A stretch of 64,000 nt of DNA, from contig RQOL01000699.1 of assembly GCA_013076295.1 (NCBI GenBank), positions 4,960,001 to 5,024,000 on the forward strand, written 5' to 3'. This document shows, piece after piece, positions 22,082-34,100 of the stretch (its first letter is position 1; the number at the start of each line of letters is the position of its first letter). Under the pieces are notes generated by a model, which was given only the letters and a program-made list of their open reading frames with translations, was not told the DNA's origin and did no database searches. The stretch is from Sanderia malayensis (taxonomy: Eukaryota > Cnidaria > Scyphozoa > Semaeostomeae > Pelagiidae). Position numbers and translations under genes: made by a program.

Positions 22082-22435
22082 TGCTGTATACAGATGAACT
22101 GATGTACGGTAAAGCAGAAAATGTAGCCATGACAGCATTCGACATTGCTTTGTCAATGGGAGGCTATTGTAGAAAGTTTCTACAGTGTAATGGATAGCCA
22201 AAGAGAAGTTCGCCAGAACCGTACTACGTTAGAAGATCGAACCATACTCGACTGGGCAACAAGCAATGTTTTGAACAGCGAAAGCATCATTTCAGAAGCA
22301 GCAAAACTTTACATTGATGGAGTACAATCACTGCATTTACCACGCCATCGAGTAAGAACATTAAAGCGAAAGACAAGCTCCACATCTTTCAAAGCTAGGC
22401 AAGTTCTGAGACGTATGAAGTCAGAAAGAGGATGA

Positions 22436-22874
22436 TATCCTTTCCTTTCTTAAGATAACTTGTTTACATGAGGTTTAGGGCGTTTCTCCTGTCTATCAAT
22501 AGTAATAGCAGCTTATCAATATAGCCATGTCATGTTTAAAAACTTGGCAAGTAAATTATTTTGACTGACTTCTGAAAGTTTCTGCGCAGATAATAGTTAA
22601 TTTAAGCCACTAGAAAGAGCAAAATTTAAGAATGGTAAAGGGTGTGGTCATCACATTTATAGCCAAAGTAAAGGGCGTCAACCAAACAATGTTTTTCGGA
22701 GGCTTCGCCTCCAGACACCCCTGAAACCTCGCTCCGCTCGCCAAGTGGACGAGCAGAACCTTCGGTTGCGCTGTGCCGTGCACAGAAATCCTTCATTCAA
22801 TACTGGGTGATAATTTTTTAACAAAGATAAACAAATTATTGCTATTTCCTTTGCAATGGATGAAAATGTAAACC
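22436..22874. other. No gene; small GC-rich palindromes
   Basis: AT-rich apart from 22690-22790, where 'ggaggcttcgcctcc' and 'ctcgctccgctcg' motifs form short hairpins similar in style to those at 5628-5685. Confidence 0.35.
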
Positions 22875-24560
22875 ATGCCTAAAATCAGAGAATTGTCGTA
22901 TGAAGAGAGACTCGCCGTCAAAATATTGAGAGAGACGGGACTGTTTTATCCAAAAATTGGAAGAATTGTTGTTTGCCATCATTCTACTGCGCTAAGAATT
23001 TATAAAATTTTCCAAGCAACAAATTCTGTTAAGAAATTGCCAAGAACAGAACGCGACGCCCTAAAAAATTTGACAAACGAGGTGAGCGAGTTGTGTGCAA
23101 GACGGTCAGAAATCGTATCCCGACAAAAATGTGTCAAAATACCTAGTAAAGAGAATTCTCGGTAAATACGGAATAAAATCTTGCCGTCTCGCTTGGTCTC
23201 GTGCTCTGGGCCATTGCACAGTTGATCAGTGGCAAGATGTTGTTTTTTCTGATGAATGCCGGATTTGGTTTAAAAAATGATTCTAAAACCCTTCGTGTGT
23301 GGAGAACAAGTTCAGAGGCAAATAAGCTGCATACAGTGCATATATACATGGGTACAAACATAAATTCACATATTACATCAGAACGATACCGGACATTGGC
23401 CGTCTATTGAGACCCCTCATGGAATGCATATGTGACAAGCTTATACCAACAATATTTGGATGCGACATCCCCCCGGATCTTGATGACATCATTAGCATGC
23501 CTACACGTCTGGGAGGATTGGGAATAGGAAACATAATGGAAGAATCAACTAGGGAGTTCCAAGCATCAAAAACGATTAGCGCCCCATTAGCAGCTTTAAT
23601 AGTGCAACAAAGAATGTATGAAACACCAGACCCAAATGAGACAGAAAAGTGTTTAAAGACTGTAAGAGTCAAAGAATTATTCAGAGTAAGAACAGGGCTG
23701 CAGAAATTGAAAACAAGGTCTCACCCTCTTTACAAAAACGCTATCATTGGCTAAGGATAAGGGTGCTTCCAACTGGCTAGTGGCGCTTCCATTGGAGGAA
23801 GAGAGATATGTGTTGAACAAAGAGGAATTTCGGGACGCTCTCTGTCTGAGATATGACCTTCCTCTTAAAAATTTGCCAAGCAAGTGTCCATGCAATCAGC
23901 CTTTCACCATACCGCATGCCATGACATGCAAAAAAGGAGGGTTCGTCCATATAAGGCACGACGAATTGAGAAATTTGGAAGCTGGACTATTGAATGAAGT
24001 ATGTAGAAATGTAGCCATAGAACCAAGGCTTTTACCACTCACAGGTGAAGTTTTATCATTATCATCAGCCAACACAGAGGATAACGCTCGCCTGGATATT
24101 AAAGCCAGAGGATTCTTTAGAGAAGGACAAACAGCCTACTTCGATATACGAGTTACAAATCTAAAAGCTCCATCTTACCAAAATAAGTCAACAGAAACTG
24201 TTTTAAAAAATGCAGAACAGGAAAAAAAGCGATCATACAATTAAAGAGTAATTGAAGTAGAGCATGGCTCATTCACCCCCTTGGTCTTCGGATCAAATGG
24301 GGCCATGGGGAAAGAATGTATTACTTTCCACAAAAAACTGGCGGCAAAAATAGCAGAGAAAAGAGGACAAAAATACAATAAAGTAATTTCAGACATTAGA
24401 ACTAAAATTTCGTTTAAACTCGAAAAATCCATGATAATTATCGAATGCAAATGTTCACAGGCAAATGATCCAAACTATTTTCAGCCAACATTTAAAAATT
24501 CCATTTCGGTCATGTTTTGGGGGTGCATTGGCGTCGTTACAAAAAAGCGGAACAACCCAA
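22875..24560 (+). pseudogene. Tc1/mariner transposase remnant, split by a retroelement fragment
   Basis: 22875-23080 encodes a Tc1-type N-terminal helix-turn-helix ('ELSYEERLAVKILRETGL', 'CHHSTALRIYKIF'). 23115-23300 in another frame gives 'VDQWQDVVFSDECRIWFK' (first catalytic Asp) and 'LRVWR'. 24475-24540 gives 'PTFKNSISVMFWGCIG', the next conserved block. The intervening 23401-24455 is foreign, so this transposon was disrupted by insertion and also carries deletions and frameshifts. Confidence 0.65.
23401..24455 (+). pseudogene. Retroelement-associated C-terminal domain (Cys/His knuckle plus endonuclease-like), broken
   Basis: Frames 23407-23754 and 23747-24244 overlap by a few bases, and the second continues past TAA (24242-24244) to about 24460 in the same frame. 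Blocks visible: 'RLGGLGIGNI', 'SNWLVALPLEEERYVLNKEEF-DALCLRY', a C-x-C...H...C knuckle ('CPCNQPFTIPHAMTCKKGGF'), 'RHDELRNLEAGLLNEVC', 'SANTEDNARLDIKARGF', 'YFDIRVTN', and 'GSFTPLVFGSNGAMGKE'. This block order is familiar from the ends of reverse-transcriptase polyproteins in invertebrate genomes. The LD...FDIR spacing is compatible with a PD-(D/E)xK-like nuclease. Assignment to a specific retroelement clade is not possible here. Confidence 0.55.
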
Positions 24561-24609
24561 GAACAGGCTGAACAACCCAAAAACAACCAACAACTTGTAA
24601 ATGTTTGTA

Positions 24610-24690
24610 AATCTATTTCAATTTACTCTGCTGATGATCGCTGGAATTTGCGATGGAATATATAGTTTAATTTTGATTTGATATCAATCA
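24610..24690. repeat. Dispersed repeat shared with 9485-9540
   Basis: 'gatgatc-ctggaatttgcgat-gaatatatagttt' followed by a TTTGAT-rich tail occurs in both places. In the first location it directly precedes the Penelope-like fragment. Confidence 0.5.
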
Positions 24691-24829
24691 AACATGTTGA
24701 AGTTTCTCATATCACATTTTTAAAAGTGTGCGGTTGCCCAACTAAATATTGAATTTGAAACTGTAATTTGTTTATTTAAAATATATGTTTTTGAAATATA
24801 GTTAATTTGTCACCCAGACCAGGGGAACA

Positions 24830-25006
24830 ATGATGGAGTGTAAAGTCATCACGTACTGTGAAGAAATGCTGATTGCTACAAGGGCTGGTGTTAAAATTAA
24901 AGAATGTATTCACCTGGTAAATAGCAAATATTTTGCAGAGAATGTAAATCTTATAAAGGATAAATTCCAAGAATTTAAATGTTTTGATAAAGAAAACAAT
25001 AAATGA
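24830..25006 (+). CDS. Short ORF, 58 residues, unknown
   Basis: ATG 24830 to TGA 25006. The composition is protein-like (balanced, with 'ITYCEEMLIATRAGVKIKECIHLV' helical character). No family recognised; it may be an exon or a remnant of a mobile element. Confidence 0.2.
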   Translation: MMECKVITYCEEMLIATRAGVKIKECIHLVNSKYFAENVNLIKDKFQEFKCFDKENNK

Positions 25007-25009
25007 ATG

Positions 25010-27050
25010 TCTGCTCAAAAAATGCCTGGCTGATTTGTGCTCTGTAGCCCCTATTCTTGGATGGAAAGTTGCTAATCATGCACAATGGTCCATATTTAAT
25101 GGCAATACCATAAAAACATGTTACCTAAACATATTGTCAATAACACTTTGAAAATAAGCCACAGGTGCAGAGACTACTTTACAGAATTTGGAACTCAAAG
25201 TATTACATTGCGAAAAAATCAATTACTAACTCATTTATTCACAGAAAATCATCCATGCTTTATCATTGATTAAATTATTAGAAGAGATGGGACAGGAAAA
25301 ATGTTTACTGCCACTATATATTAAAAATTGTAAAAGAAGTAGAAAAACATTGATGCACTCTTATGGAAATTGAGATCAGATTGAATTTGCTCCATTGCAA
25401 AGCAGGCAAAAACAAAAAAACGAATTAAAATTGAATAAAATATCTCTGGAGCACAATAACTTTCTGACAGGTGCAGAGCCAACAAATAATGACTTGATGA
25501 AGGGGCAGTTGAGGGCATTGAATGCCTTCCAATCGAAACTCACTCACTAAAAGCATTTAAAAAAACTGACAGGAGACAATTAAATTGAGAAGAGTACAAA
25601 CAACACAACTTTGAGGCCACCTTTTCCAGAAGGAGGGCAAAGGACTTGATGCATAAGCACCAAAATACATAAAGAAATATTTACAAGTAACAAAACTATG
25701 ATAATACACTGTGTTGAGCTCAAAGAAGAGTCGTTCATTTTGTATAGGTAAACACAAAAATAAAGCACCACTATTTGTTGACACAATAAAACTTGGCAGG
25801 CTTTGTATGCCACCCCCTGGTCAAAAAAATATGAACATACCTGTATGTTAAACATTCATGTGGACAATTTACTGGTAACCAAACCTATTTATATATCAAC
25901 CTCCATCATAGTATAAATTCAATGCAGATGAATTCTTGTCGCTTTCCAACAACTTCTGAGCTCTATTGCAAAATAAGAAATTAAAATCAGATATTAATTC
26001 AAAGCCAAAGCCGATGCCTAAACGTATCAGGATTCTTTGCTCCCTGTAAGAATTATCCGTATTTCTAAATTAGATCAATTTTTCAAATACAATACACACT
26101 ACAAACACACTAAAAACTTTACTACCTAAAGTCAAGAATATCTCAATACCCCACAATGTTAAACTTGCATCCAAATTGTGGCCTAAAGAAAGGGGTGCTC
26201 AGCCGTCCTAACTTGCCGAAAAACCCAAATCAAATCAATAAAACTCTTCAAAAAAAAATCAAACAGTGAAAATATTTAACAAAAATCCAGGTAATACAAA
26301 ATATTTTAATCTCTATTACCAAAATTTGTATGATATCTGTCTTTGTTGTCTTTTAATGCCGATAGATAGATTCATTTCATTGTTCCAGTTGACTCAATTT
26401 TTAATTTGTCGCCGTTGAAGAAAAAGTCTTCTGCTTGACTGCTTTGCTCCTCCATCTCTGTCGTCATCCTTCTTCAGTCTCCAAGACGACCAGGAACAAT
26501 TGACCTATCAGGAACTTGATCCAGTGACCCCTTAACAACAAAATCCAGGATACTGATATGCAGGGATGCCAGTCTGCCTTGCAGGGTAGCTTGATGAAGG
26601 TTTTTGAATCAATAGTTACTTTTCTGATACTCTCTTCTTGATGCTATTTAACTAAAGGAGTTTGTCTGAAAAAAGCTTAACACTTGGAGTATTGAAATGT
26701 CTGGTTGATTGTGGAACTAATTTCCATTTGAAGCAAAAATTAATATTCATTGCCTGCAAGTAACTTTCAAGTTCGAAGAAATTTGGCTCCAATATATTCG
26801 CAAGGGTCATCTGATAATTTTGAGAAGGGAAACAATGTAAAACGCGCGGAGAGTGGAGGAAATTCTAACAATTGCATTCCTTGAAAACCCCTTTTAGTGA
26901 AGCCCGCTCCTCCGCCAAGCGCAAAAGTTTGATAAAAATAAACAAAGCTTTGGACACTTATCATCAGTCACAAACAAATTATTCTTCTGTTTTTTACTTT
27001 TTACTGAAAAAAAAGCAACAGAAGATCTTTCGCTACAATACTAGATATTC
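25010..27050. other. No gene recognised
   Basis: AT-rich, with only short shadow ORFs on both strands and no recognisable motif or repeat beyond simple A/T runs. Confidence 0.4.
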
Positions 27051-28915
27051 AGCTAATTACACTACTGAGTTCCATAGTTCTAAATAAACAAAAACAAAAT
27101 CAATAATGATTAGTATGATAAGTAATGTTCAGTAATGATTCTACGGATGATATTAAAAATACTTAGGTATACTGGAAAGCTATTTCAACTATGATACCTA
27201 ACATTAATGCAAGTCCAGCTTTTATTTTAATTCAGTCGTCTTCTTCATTTTCTTCCTTCAACGGGCAGTTCATTGGAGACTTTGTCCTGTCAGTCCGGAA
27301 TGTAGGAAACACGTAGCAGTTCGATAAGAATTCTGGCCTTTTCCATCCGCGATGTCAAACACAAGTGGGCTTTCTTCGATCGTAGAAGCAATTGAAAGAG
27401 AGTATTAACAGATGCCAAGTTTGAACGTTGTTTCAGTGGCATAATTATAACGAGTTCAGCGAACTTTTCCTTTCACTTGAATGACGCAGAACTTTTTTAT
27501 ACGCGAAGTAGTCCACAGCAATGTCCTCAGTCAAAATAAATCTCCACAATTCTTTAGAACTTAATTGTGGTATTATAAGCTGCAAGTCTTTGAAATTTAC
27601 GTTAAAATGACCAATGTTGCTCTCTTTGAGCAAAGTTTACGGGCTGAGAGCAAGGTTTGTTGAGGGAAACCAAGAGCTCAATGGTCATTGTCCAATTTGG
27701 CACACTTTGCCAAAAAGATAATGTTTAATCCCTCTTTACTCTAAACAGATATATGCTACATGCGTCGCTCTTTACTGCAACTCTACTGCAAATCTGGACA
27801 CGCTGCCTTTCACTTCAACTCGTCGTGCGATTGAGCAATGTTGTAGATATGTTCCTGTTGTTAATTGGTGTTCAGCCTATCAGTTGCTCCACCGCAAGAT
27901 TGTTAATCAAACACAACCCCGTTCACAACGTATTCTACTCTCCAACCACAATTTCTTGCGACTGATAACCAATCGGATCCGCTGGGCCAGATGGACCATA
28001 ATGCCAGCTGCAAACTGGCATTAAACAACGAGCTGATGACGTGTTTCCTACCAACTCCGATGGCATGGATGAGTTCTAATGCAAGCATCTTCACTTCAGT
28101 TAATTGAAAGTTGAAAATATCCAATACTACTATCGTTCTGCGACGCGTCTCTCGTTATAAATGAAATATTTCTACATTAATCTACTTAAATAAAATCAAT
28201 TTATATAAATGCTACTTCAATTATGTCCTATTTTAACGGTGAGCCACTTTTGGTAATCTACTTGCCAGATAGAATAATACTCTACCTAAACATAAAAACT
28301 CTGCGAATACGTTAATCAAAAGTAAACGCCATACATATTCTAGAAATGAAAAGACTATAACAAAGGATATGAGAAGAATAAAATAAAGCATGCAATTGTT
28401 CTGATCAAATAAATCTGAGCGATGTACTGGGAAGCTATGAAATATGGGGAATCTTAAGTTATAAAATATAAAATACAAGGTTAAGTTATAAAATAGAAAA
28501 TATTAAATTTAAAGAACTACGCCCTGTTTATACTTATAGCAATCTTTCTGGGGAAACAGGATCATTAGCATAAAATTAATTTGAAGTAACTACAAGTCAC
28601 ACTAGTAGAACTAGTGCGGCTGGTAGTTAAGGAAAGACTAGTGGACAATGAGAAAAACCTCACTTCCATAAGAGGCGAAGCTTTCCGCAGTTGTCGAGCT
28701 GGGTGTGTTAAGAAACCTATCTTAGGAAGAACGTTCTTGCCGAGATGGGTTTCGTAACAACACTGTTTCCTTCCTGACAGACGCACATGATTTACGTTAC
28801 TCCGCGGAATGTTAAGAGGAGCTCTCCAAAATTGTTAAAATGTTCAGCAACCGGCTGAAGCATTGGTTTGAGCTTTCTCAAGACTTTTAGTGTGAATGAT
28901 CTCACACATGATTGG
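27050..28915 (-). repeat. Ancient duplicated segment, copy 2 (partner at 7200-9130)
   Basis: Same order of matching blocks as copy 1. The minus-strand ORF 27633-27445 ('NVNFKDLQ' near its start) parallels the minus-strand ORF 7893-7681 ('EANFKDS'). Further conserved minus-strand peptides lie at 27420-27360 and 27330-27240. No intact gene in either copy. Confidence 0.55.
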
Positions 28916-29519
28916 GGAGTTGGTTAACTTTTACCGCAGTAAAAAATATAAAGGGGGATTGAACATCCGAAATTTCAATCTTCAAGTGCTTAAAAAGGGT
29001 AGCATGACAACGTGACATTTTTGTAATGATCAACACTTGCAAAAAATTTAAATTGTTTTGATGCTTTGCTGAATTCAAAGGAAGTAAAAAAGACAATAAA
29101 AATAGCAAGAAAATATCGAAACAAGAAAAAAATTAAAGATATGGTTGTAAAAATAAAGACAAAAATGAAAAAGATCTGTGTAACAAACGAAAAAAACCTA
29201 CCCTGTACTTTCTCTATTTGCATTTCACACTCACCTGTATTCCGTAAAAATAGCTGGTTGTCTGTTTGTTTATAACTTTATCGCAAGTTCTTATTGGTAA
29301 TTTCTTTATTCTGTCCCTTTCCTTTAGAAATAGTACAATCAAGCGCGCAAAATTGCAAAAACTTCGGATGTGCTTTGTGATGTTAAGTGCTGCATAGTTC
29401 TCTGCTTCGCCGAGCTTTAAAATCTGTAAAAATAAAATCTCCTCTTTCTTCGAACAAAATCACCGAACGAAGCATACTCTGAAGCAAGTTGCTTTGCCCA
29501 GTGACACACAAAAATAAAG
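28916..29519. other. No gene recognised
   Basis: AT-rich DNA between the duplicated segment and the DIRS terminal repeat; short Lys- or Phe-rich shadow ORFs only. Confidence 0.35.
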
Positions 29520-30365
29520 TTCTCAATTCCTGCCTGTCGTGAATTGTTGTTAATAATTTTGTAGCCCCCAGATAAATTAATTAAACGTTTAGGTGACAAG
29601 AAGCCAAATCAATGGCGGGGCGTCACTATCCATGCGAAAAGGACCTAACATGTTATAGCATAGGAACGCGAATACGGCATACGTCAATTCCCCTTAACCA
29701 ATAAGAATACGGCAAACATACTCGTGACTAACACCTAGTATCCAGAACAAATCATCGGTTTTCTAATCCTCCCCTCACTCGAATTGTGTGTGCCGTGCTA
29801 GAGACACACGAATTCGAATTCTAATTCAAGACAAAAATTTTACAAACTTCGAACGACCAGATTATTATTTACCGTTACTATCATGCCGAAAGCAAGTGTC
29901 AGTAAAGAACGATGCAGTCGTCGAAATACGACAATGGCTTCGACCACTAGCTCTCGCAACGTGCGCACAAAACCAACTTTGTCAGAAGTCATTACCGAAC
30001 ACCCTCCCAGCTGTCAGAAGAGCACATCCAGCAAATCAAAGCAATCGTGGAAGACTCGATTGAAACCAATCTGTCCAGAGTCGCACAAGAAGCAACTCAA
30101 GCCGCTGTTGAGCTGGCACTGGCCAACAGATTCACTCCACCAACCGCACCTCAGAACACCATCGTAACACAGCCGTCCATAAAAGATTTTGAACGCCTGG
30201 GAAGAGCCTCAATCCCAATCAACGGCGATCATCATCGATCCCAAGCCATGGGTGGAGGTTTTACGCCCGAAATCCCAAAGTGCTTACGTGCGAAGCATTC
30301 AAGGGGGTGAGTTTTTTTATATTTCTAACTGCTCCCTGAAAATTTGTCCCAGCTGGAAAATTTGT
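29520..30365 (+). mobile_element. DIRS-A retrotransposon fragment: terminal repeat plus start of ORF1
   Basis: Collinear with 36347-37215. It has the terminal repeat beginning 'tcaattcctgcctgtc', the conserved leader, the ATG (29883) with 'PKASV', and the start of ORF1 through 'IQGGEFF'. Several indels break ORF1 into three frames. Similarity stops at about 30365, where unrelated sequence follows, so this copy is 3'-truncated or deleted. Confidence 0.8.
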
Positions 30366-30549
30366 AGGAATTTGGTCCGTATTCCCACCAAGCTACGTGA
30401 CCCACCTCTCCGAACTATCCTTGCCATTTCATCTTGATTTAACGTGCAGAAAACACGGAGCCAGAGAGAGAAACGAGTCGTGTTTGCTCTGTATTTGATG
30501 TTGACTGACTGACTGATTAGAATTACATACATATATACAAATTCGTTGA

Positions 30550-30745
30550 AATTAGTATTATGCAGGCTTTACACAGACCATCCAGCGCCTGAAGTTGCTC
30601 GCGCGTGAGAAGCGCGACGACAAAACGGCTTTCTACACCACAGTCCACGCTAGTCTCTGGCAACGCAATGGGTGTCCGCCGGAGCAATTCCGGAGTTACG
30701 TCCTGGTGTGAAGGACTGAACAGTAAATAAATAAATAAATAATAA
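30550..30745 (+). pseudogene. GC-richer coding-like segment ending in a TAAA-repeat tail
   Basis: An open frame of about 50 codons ('QTIQRLKLLAREKRDDKTAF', 'SLWQRNGCPPEQFRSYV') ends in TGA at ~30710, followed by (TAAA)n then (TAA)n at 30722-30747. It begins just after 'attatgcag', a plausible splice acceptor. Either a last exon of a gene or the 3' tip of a non-LTR retroelement with a simple-repeat tail; the tail favours the latter. Confidence 0.35.
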
Positions 30746-31001
30746 TAATTTAGACGGGAGATTTAGACTAGGCGTTAATCTATCACATGACGTTGCGCAT
30801 GGCAGAAGTCATGAGAGAAAAACCATGCGGTTTTAATTGATTGATTGATGGATTGTGAAATAAGGTTTTTTTAGCGAGGATTGCGTTCTTTTTACTGTGT
30901 AACCAGAAAGTTAGTGATTATTGATTCTAAACGTCGTCTTCCGCTGCAAATTGAATGGTTACTTGTATTTAAAATCTGCTAAATCCACAACTGAGGTCAG
31001 T

Positions 31002-31139
31002 ATGTCAACACTGGCGCTATTGGGGGACCGGGACTATGAAAAGGTCGTGGAGGCAATCGGCAAGGTCGACAAGACCTTTGGGGCTGTGGCAGTGGCATTA
31101 AGAGCCGGGTGTGCCGCTCCGCTTAATTTCTTTCGATAA
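31002..31139 (+). CDS. Short ORF, 45 residues, unknown
   Basis: ATG 31002 to TAA. GC-richer than its surroundings, with protein-like composition ('GDRDYEKVVEAIGKVDKTF'). It could be an exon or a retroelement remnant. The rest of 30750-31640 holds nothing recognisable apart from short 'gtacgtag' and 'cattga' tandem runs near 31376-31437. Confidence 0.2.
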   Translation: MSTLALLGDRDYEKVVEAIGKVDKTFGAVAVALRAGCAAPLNFFR

Positions 31140-31886
31140 TTATCACACGTTTTGTTTCCATATTTGGTTTCAGAGTATAAAAAACTGGAAAGCTAAACTA
31201 CTTTTTCTGCTAGTTGTGATGAATAAATTCACTATTGATCGACTCAGATCAGACACCTCTCAATCGCATTTACATTTACATTTTGTCATTGTTTAATTTC
31301 GTCGATTATGTAAGCTGATTACGTTTAGGCTAAACTAACGTCTGTTTTGTTGTATTTTATTGTCAGAGTGGATCGTACGTAGGTACGTAGGTACTAAGGA
31401 CTCTGACGGAGACAATACATTGACATTGACATTGACATACTTTAGCGTGAAATGTTAGTTAATACATGAAATTTATTAACTTTAGTTAATTAGGCACGGA
31501 TTTTTCATATTGCGTGACTGTTTTTTAATGCTAATCAACAACCAAAATTAACAGGGCCACACCAAGGGTGCGTTGATTACTTGACACATGCAAGGTATTT
31601 TAATCTGGCACCAATCGTAAAATATCACGCATAGCGATGCTGCCTGTATCTAATCTCAGCTTGATGAAAGTGACAAGCACAATAAACCAATCAGAGCTCC
31701 CAACACAGCAGGCTAACCAGCGACAAGCCAATCAAATTAAGCGAATCACCACGCAAAATACTCCCTTTATAAGACAATGCAAAGCCCTCAAAGGGCAACA
31801 ATTTACAAACAAAGCAACATATACATAGTTGCCAAGCAAATCAAGGAAACAAAAATTTAAAAAATCTGCACGAAAGCTAGATGAGA

Positions 31887-32604
31887 TGCCTCAAAGCAAG
31901 TCAACTAAACAAAGCATAGGAAGAAGTACGCGACCATCTACGGCGGTGAATACTGCCAGTTCATGTCCCAGTGTTGCAACCGAAGCCAACACGGCAATAG
32001 AAGGTTCTCTGGCTACCATCGTCTGCGAACTGATGACCGCCAACAAGCCACTACAGACGGATAGACCAGCCAGTACGCCGCAGCCAGTTTCACTAGCAAT
32101 GTCGGATCCTACAAGCTGTCCAGCCCCACCGATGCCTGCCACGCAGTCAATCAATGCCTTCTTGCCGGAGATTTCCAGCAGCCTCGTCAGACAAATCCAG
32201 AGCGGTGAGTTTTTTGAATTATGAAAATTAGTCACTGAGAACCTCCAGAAATTATCTCCCCGGCATCACAAAAGTTTTCCATTTGAATGGGGGATGATAT
32301 GATAACGAATTGAAGATTGTTAAGAACGATGGACTGGGGAAGGATCGACCAACAACTCTGGTTGATGACGTTTACAGCCGGCCCACAAGATCAAGAGGAT
32401 CGTATTTTTAACAAAGAACCCTTTACCAGTAAATCCCTTGCGGCAAAAAGGCACAACGTATGCCGCAGGTTTAATATCGAACGATTTTGTAACGAGGCTA
32501 CCTGCCGATTTAAACATGTATGCAACAGACCGGGCTGTGGGGGAAAGTATGCTGGAAACAGATGCACCCTCGCCATCAACCCCGGTTCTGGACAACGTTC
32601 ATAA
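31887..32604 (+). pseudogene. DIRS-B ORF1 (gag-like) remnant
   Basis: First part: ATG 31887 to 32224, Ser/Thr/Pro-rich, ending 'VRQIQSGEFFEL', equivalent to 'VRSIQGGEFFEI' in DIRS-A ORF1. Second part 32317-32604: 'WGRIDQQLW', then a zinc-knuckle-like 'CRRFNIERFCNEATCRFKHVC', equivalent to 'CHNFNRGAPCRAQPCPYLHKC' in DIRS-A. The middle of ORF1 is deleted. ORF1 of DIRS elements is thought to be a nucleic-acid-binding structural protein. Confidence 0.65.
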
Positions 32605-32734
32605 TTCCTTATCTAGTATTTTAAAGCCGTTGAGTAGAATTAATGTTGTTAATCTAGAACTCACTTTGGACACCTATCCTGATCGTTTTTGTCTGAATTG
32701 GCTACAGCGGTCCTAGAACACCCAGACGTTCTCC

Positions 32735-32930
32735 GAAATGAGTCTGTTGTTTATATCATCAACTCAAAACGTCCCCCTTCCCCAAAGTGATGGCTCTGGC
32801 CCATCACCTAACGCTTCTCACTATGCAATATAATTTCTATTTTTTGCTAAACACATCCCGGGAGCAAAAAGCGAAATAGCTGATTCTCTATCACGTTTCC
32901 CGGTCGCTTGTTTCCGACAATTGGCTCCAT
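32735..32930 (+). pseudogene. DIRS-B RNase H C-terminal remnant
   Basis: Frame with 'VVYIINSKRP', 'HIPGAKSEIADSLSRFPV' and 'FRQLAPWPDPLP', matching 'VVHVINTKRS', 'HVAGCKNNIADALSRF' and 'FRRLAPWAINF' of DIRS-A at 39240-39440. The reverse transcriptase and most of RNase H are absent between ORF1 and this point. Confidence 0.65.
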
Positions 32931-32949
32931 GGCCCGACCCCCTGCCTCA

Positions 32950-33878
32950 ATAACTCCCGGAGGAAATTTCGCACCTTTAACGCCTTTGTTACACCATTTT
33001 CAAGTATTTTCACTCGCCCAAAATACACAAGACTCACACCGCACGGGGGTCAAGCAGTTCCTTACTTTTGCTACGCATTCAAAGCTCATGAATTTGAGGG
33101 TATTTTGTCCGCCGACGAAATTACTCTCTGTTATTTTGCTACTCACATGGCCCCAACCGTCTCACATGACACAATAACAATGTATCGGACGGCAGTGAGA
33201 GACTTTCATTTACAACACGTTTTTACTTGCAATTTGCCAGATTTCTGTCGACAATATATATTCTTCGATCACTTTCACATTTCCGGGCTGCTTCAGCTGG
33301 ACACTGCACGTGATCTCGATAACAAAATGACATGGGCCTCATTTTCCACAGCATTCCTAGGGTTTCTTAGAATTAGTGAATTCACGTGCGATCGAGACTT
33401 TAATTCCGACGTGCACCTTTCTGTTTTCGATGTTTCGTTTTATCCGGACTTGAACACCGCCCAAAGTTTTTCATTGTTTGTAAAACGGTCTAAAACAGAC
33501 CCATTTAAAAAAGGATTGTACATCCATATCGGATTAACCAACTCTACTGTCTGTGCTGTCCGCTCGCTTCAAGCCTACCTCTTGTCCCGCTCCCCACCCC
33601 CTGGCGGCCCACTTTTCATTTTCAGGTTCGGGCAACCCCTCACTCGAAACCGATTTACAGCTGAACTTAGGTCCCTCTTAAAGCAGCTGGGCTTACCCCC
33701 TGACGAGTTTGCTAGTCACAGTTTCAGACGGGGGGCTGCGACGGCGGCCGCCGCGGCCAACATGCCCCACTGGCGTATCCAGACTCTGGGTAGGTGGTCA
33801 TCCGACTGCTTCAAGCGATACATTGAGCTTCCGATTTTGCAGCTACACGCTGCGTCCAAACAACTTACTGGTTCCTGA
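32950..33878 (+). pseudogene. DIRS-B tyrosine recombinase, nearly complete
   Basis: The N-terminal SAM-like part ('SLAQNTQDSHRTGVKQFLTF') lies in one frame up to about 33095. The rest (33105-33878) is a 257-codon open frame. Catalytic signatures: 'FLGFLRISEF' (first Arg), 'KRSKTDPFKKG' (Lys strand), 'HSFRRG' (HxxR), 'HWRIQTLGRWSS' and 'FKRYIEL' (Tyr nucleophile). All core residues are present, so decay is mild. The enzyme would integrate a circular cDNA intermediate by site-specific recombination, the DIRS mechanism. A single frameshift separates the two parts. Confidence 0.85.
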
Positions 33879-34100
33879 ATTATAGTTCATCTTATATATT
33901 TCAATTACAATTCTACTTTGCTTACACTAACACGTATACGACAGACAATGTGCGATACTATTCATAATGCTATGAAAAAAAAAAATTTACGTTATTCTCT
34001 GTACTCGTTTTTATGGGCAATCGCTGGACGCAATTTATGGGCAAAAGTGCAAACACTTCATATCACAAAAACTCGGAATAGCACATCAATAAACAATTAA

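Larger units (their letters stand above)
18785..22435 (+). pseudogene. Unrecognised gene, decayed and split by two DNA transposons
   Basis: Open segments at 18785-18970, about 19246-19388, 20908-21299 and 22090-22435 belong together. Conceptually removing 19392-20903 (leaving one TTAA) and 21300-22081 (leaving one TGCTGTAT) joins reading frames across both sites. At the second site 'VISLLY' runs into 'TDELMYGKAENVAMTAF'. Two residual frameshifts (near 20950 and 22160) and some stops show it is dead. Visible peptides include 'FADLVQDISRMCHVSCQTI', 'PIKDDGIVTAVLSDP', 'EAIVESFYSVMDSQREV' and 'RTILDWATSNVLN'. I do not recognise the family. The repetitive context makes a transposon-borne gene plausible, but no catalytic motif is evident. 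Confidence 0.45.
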
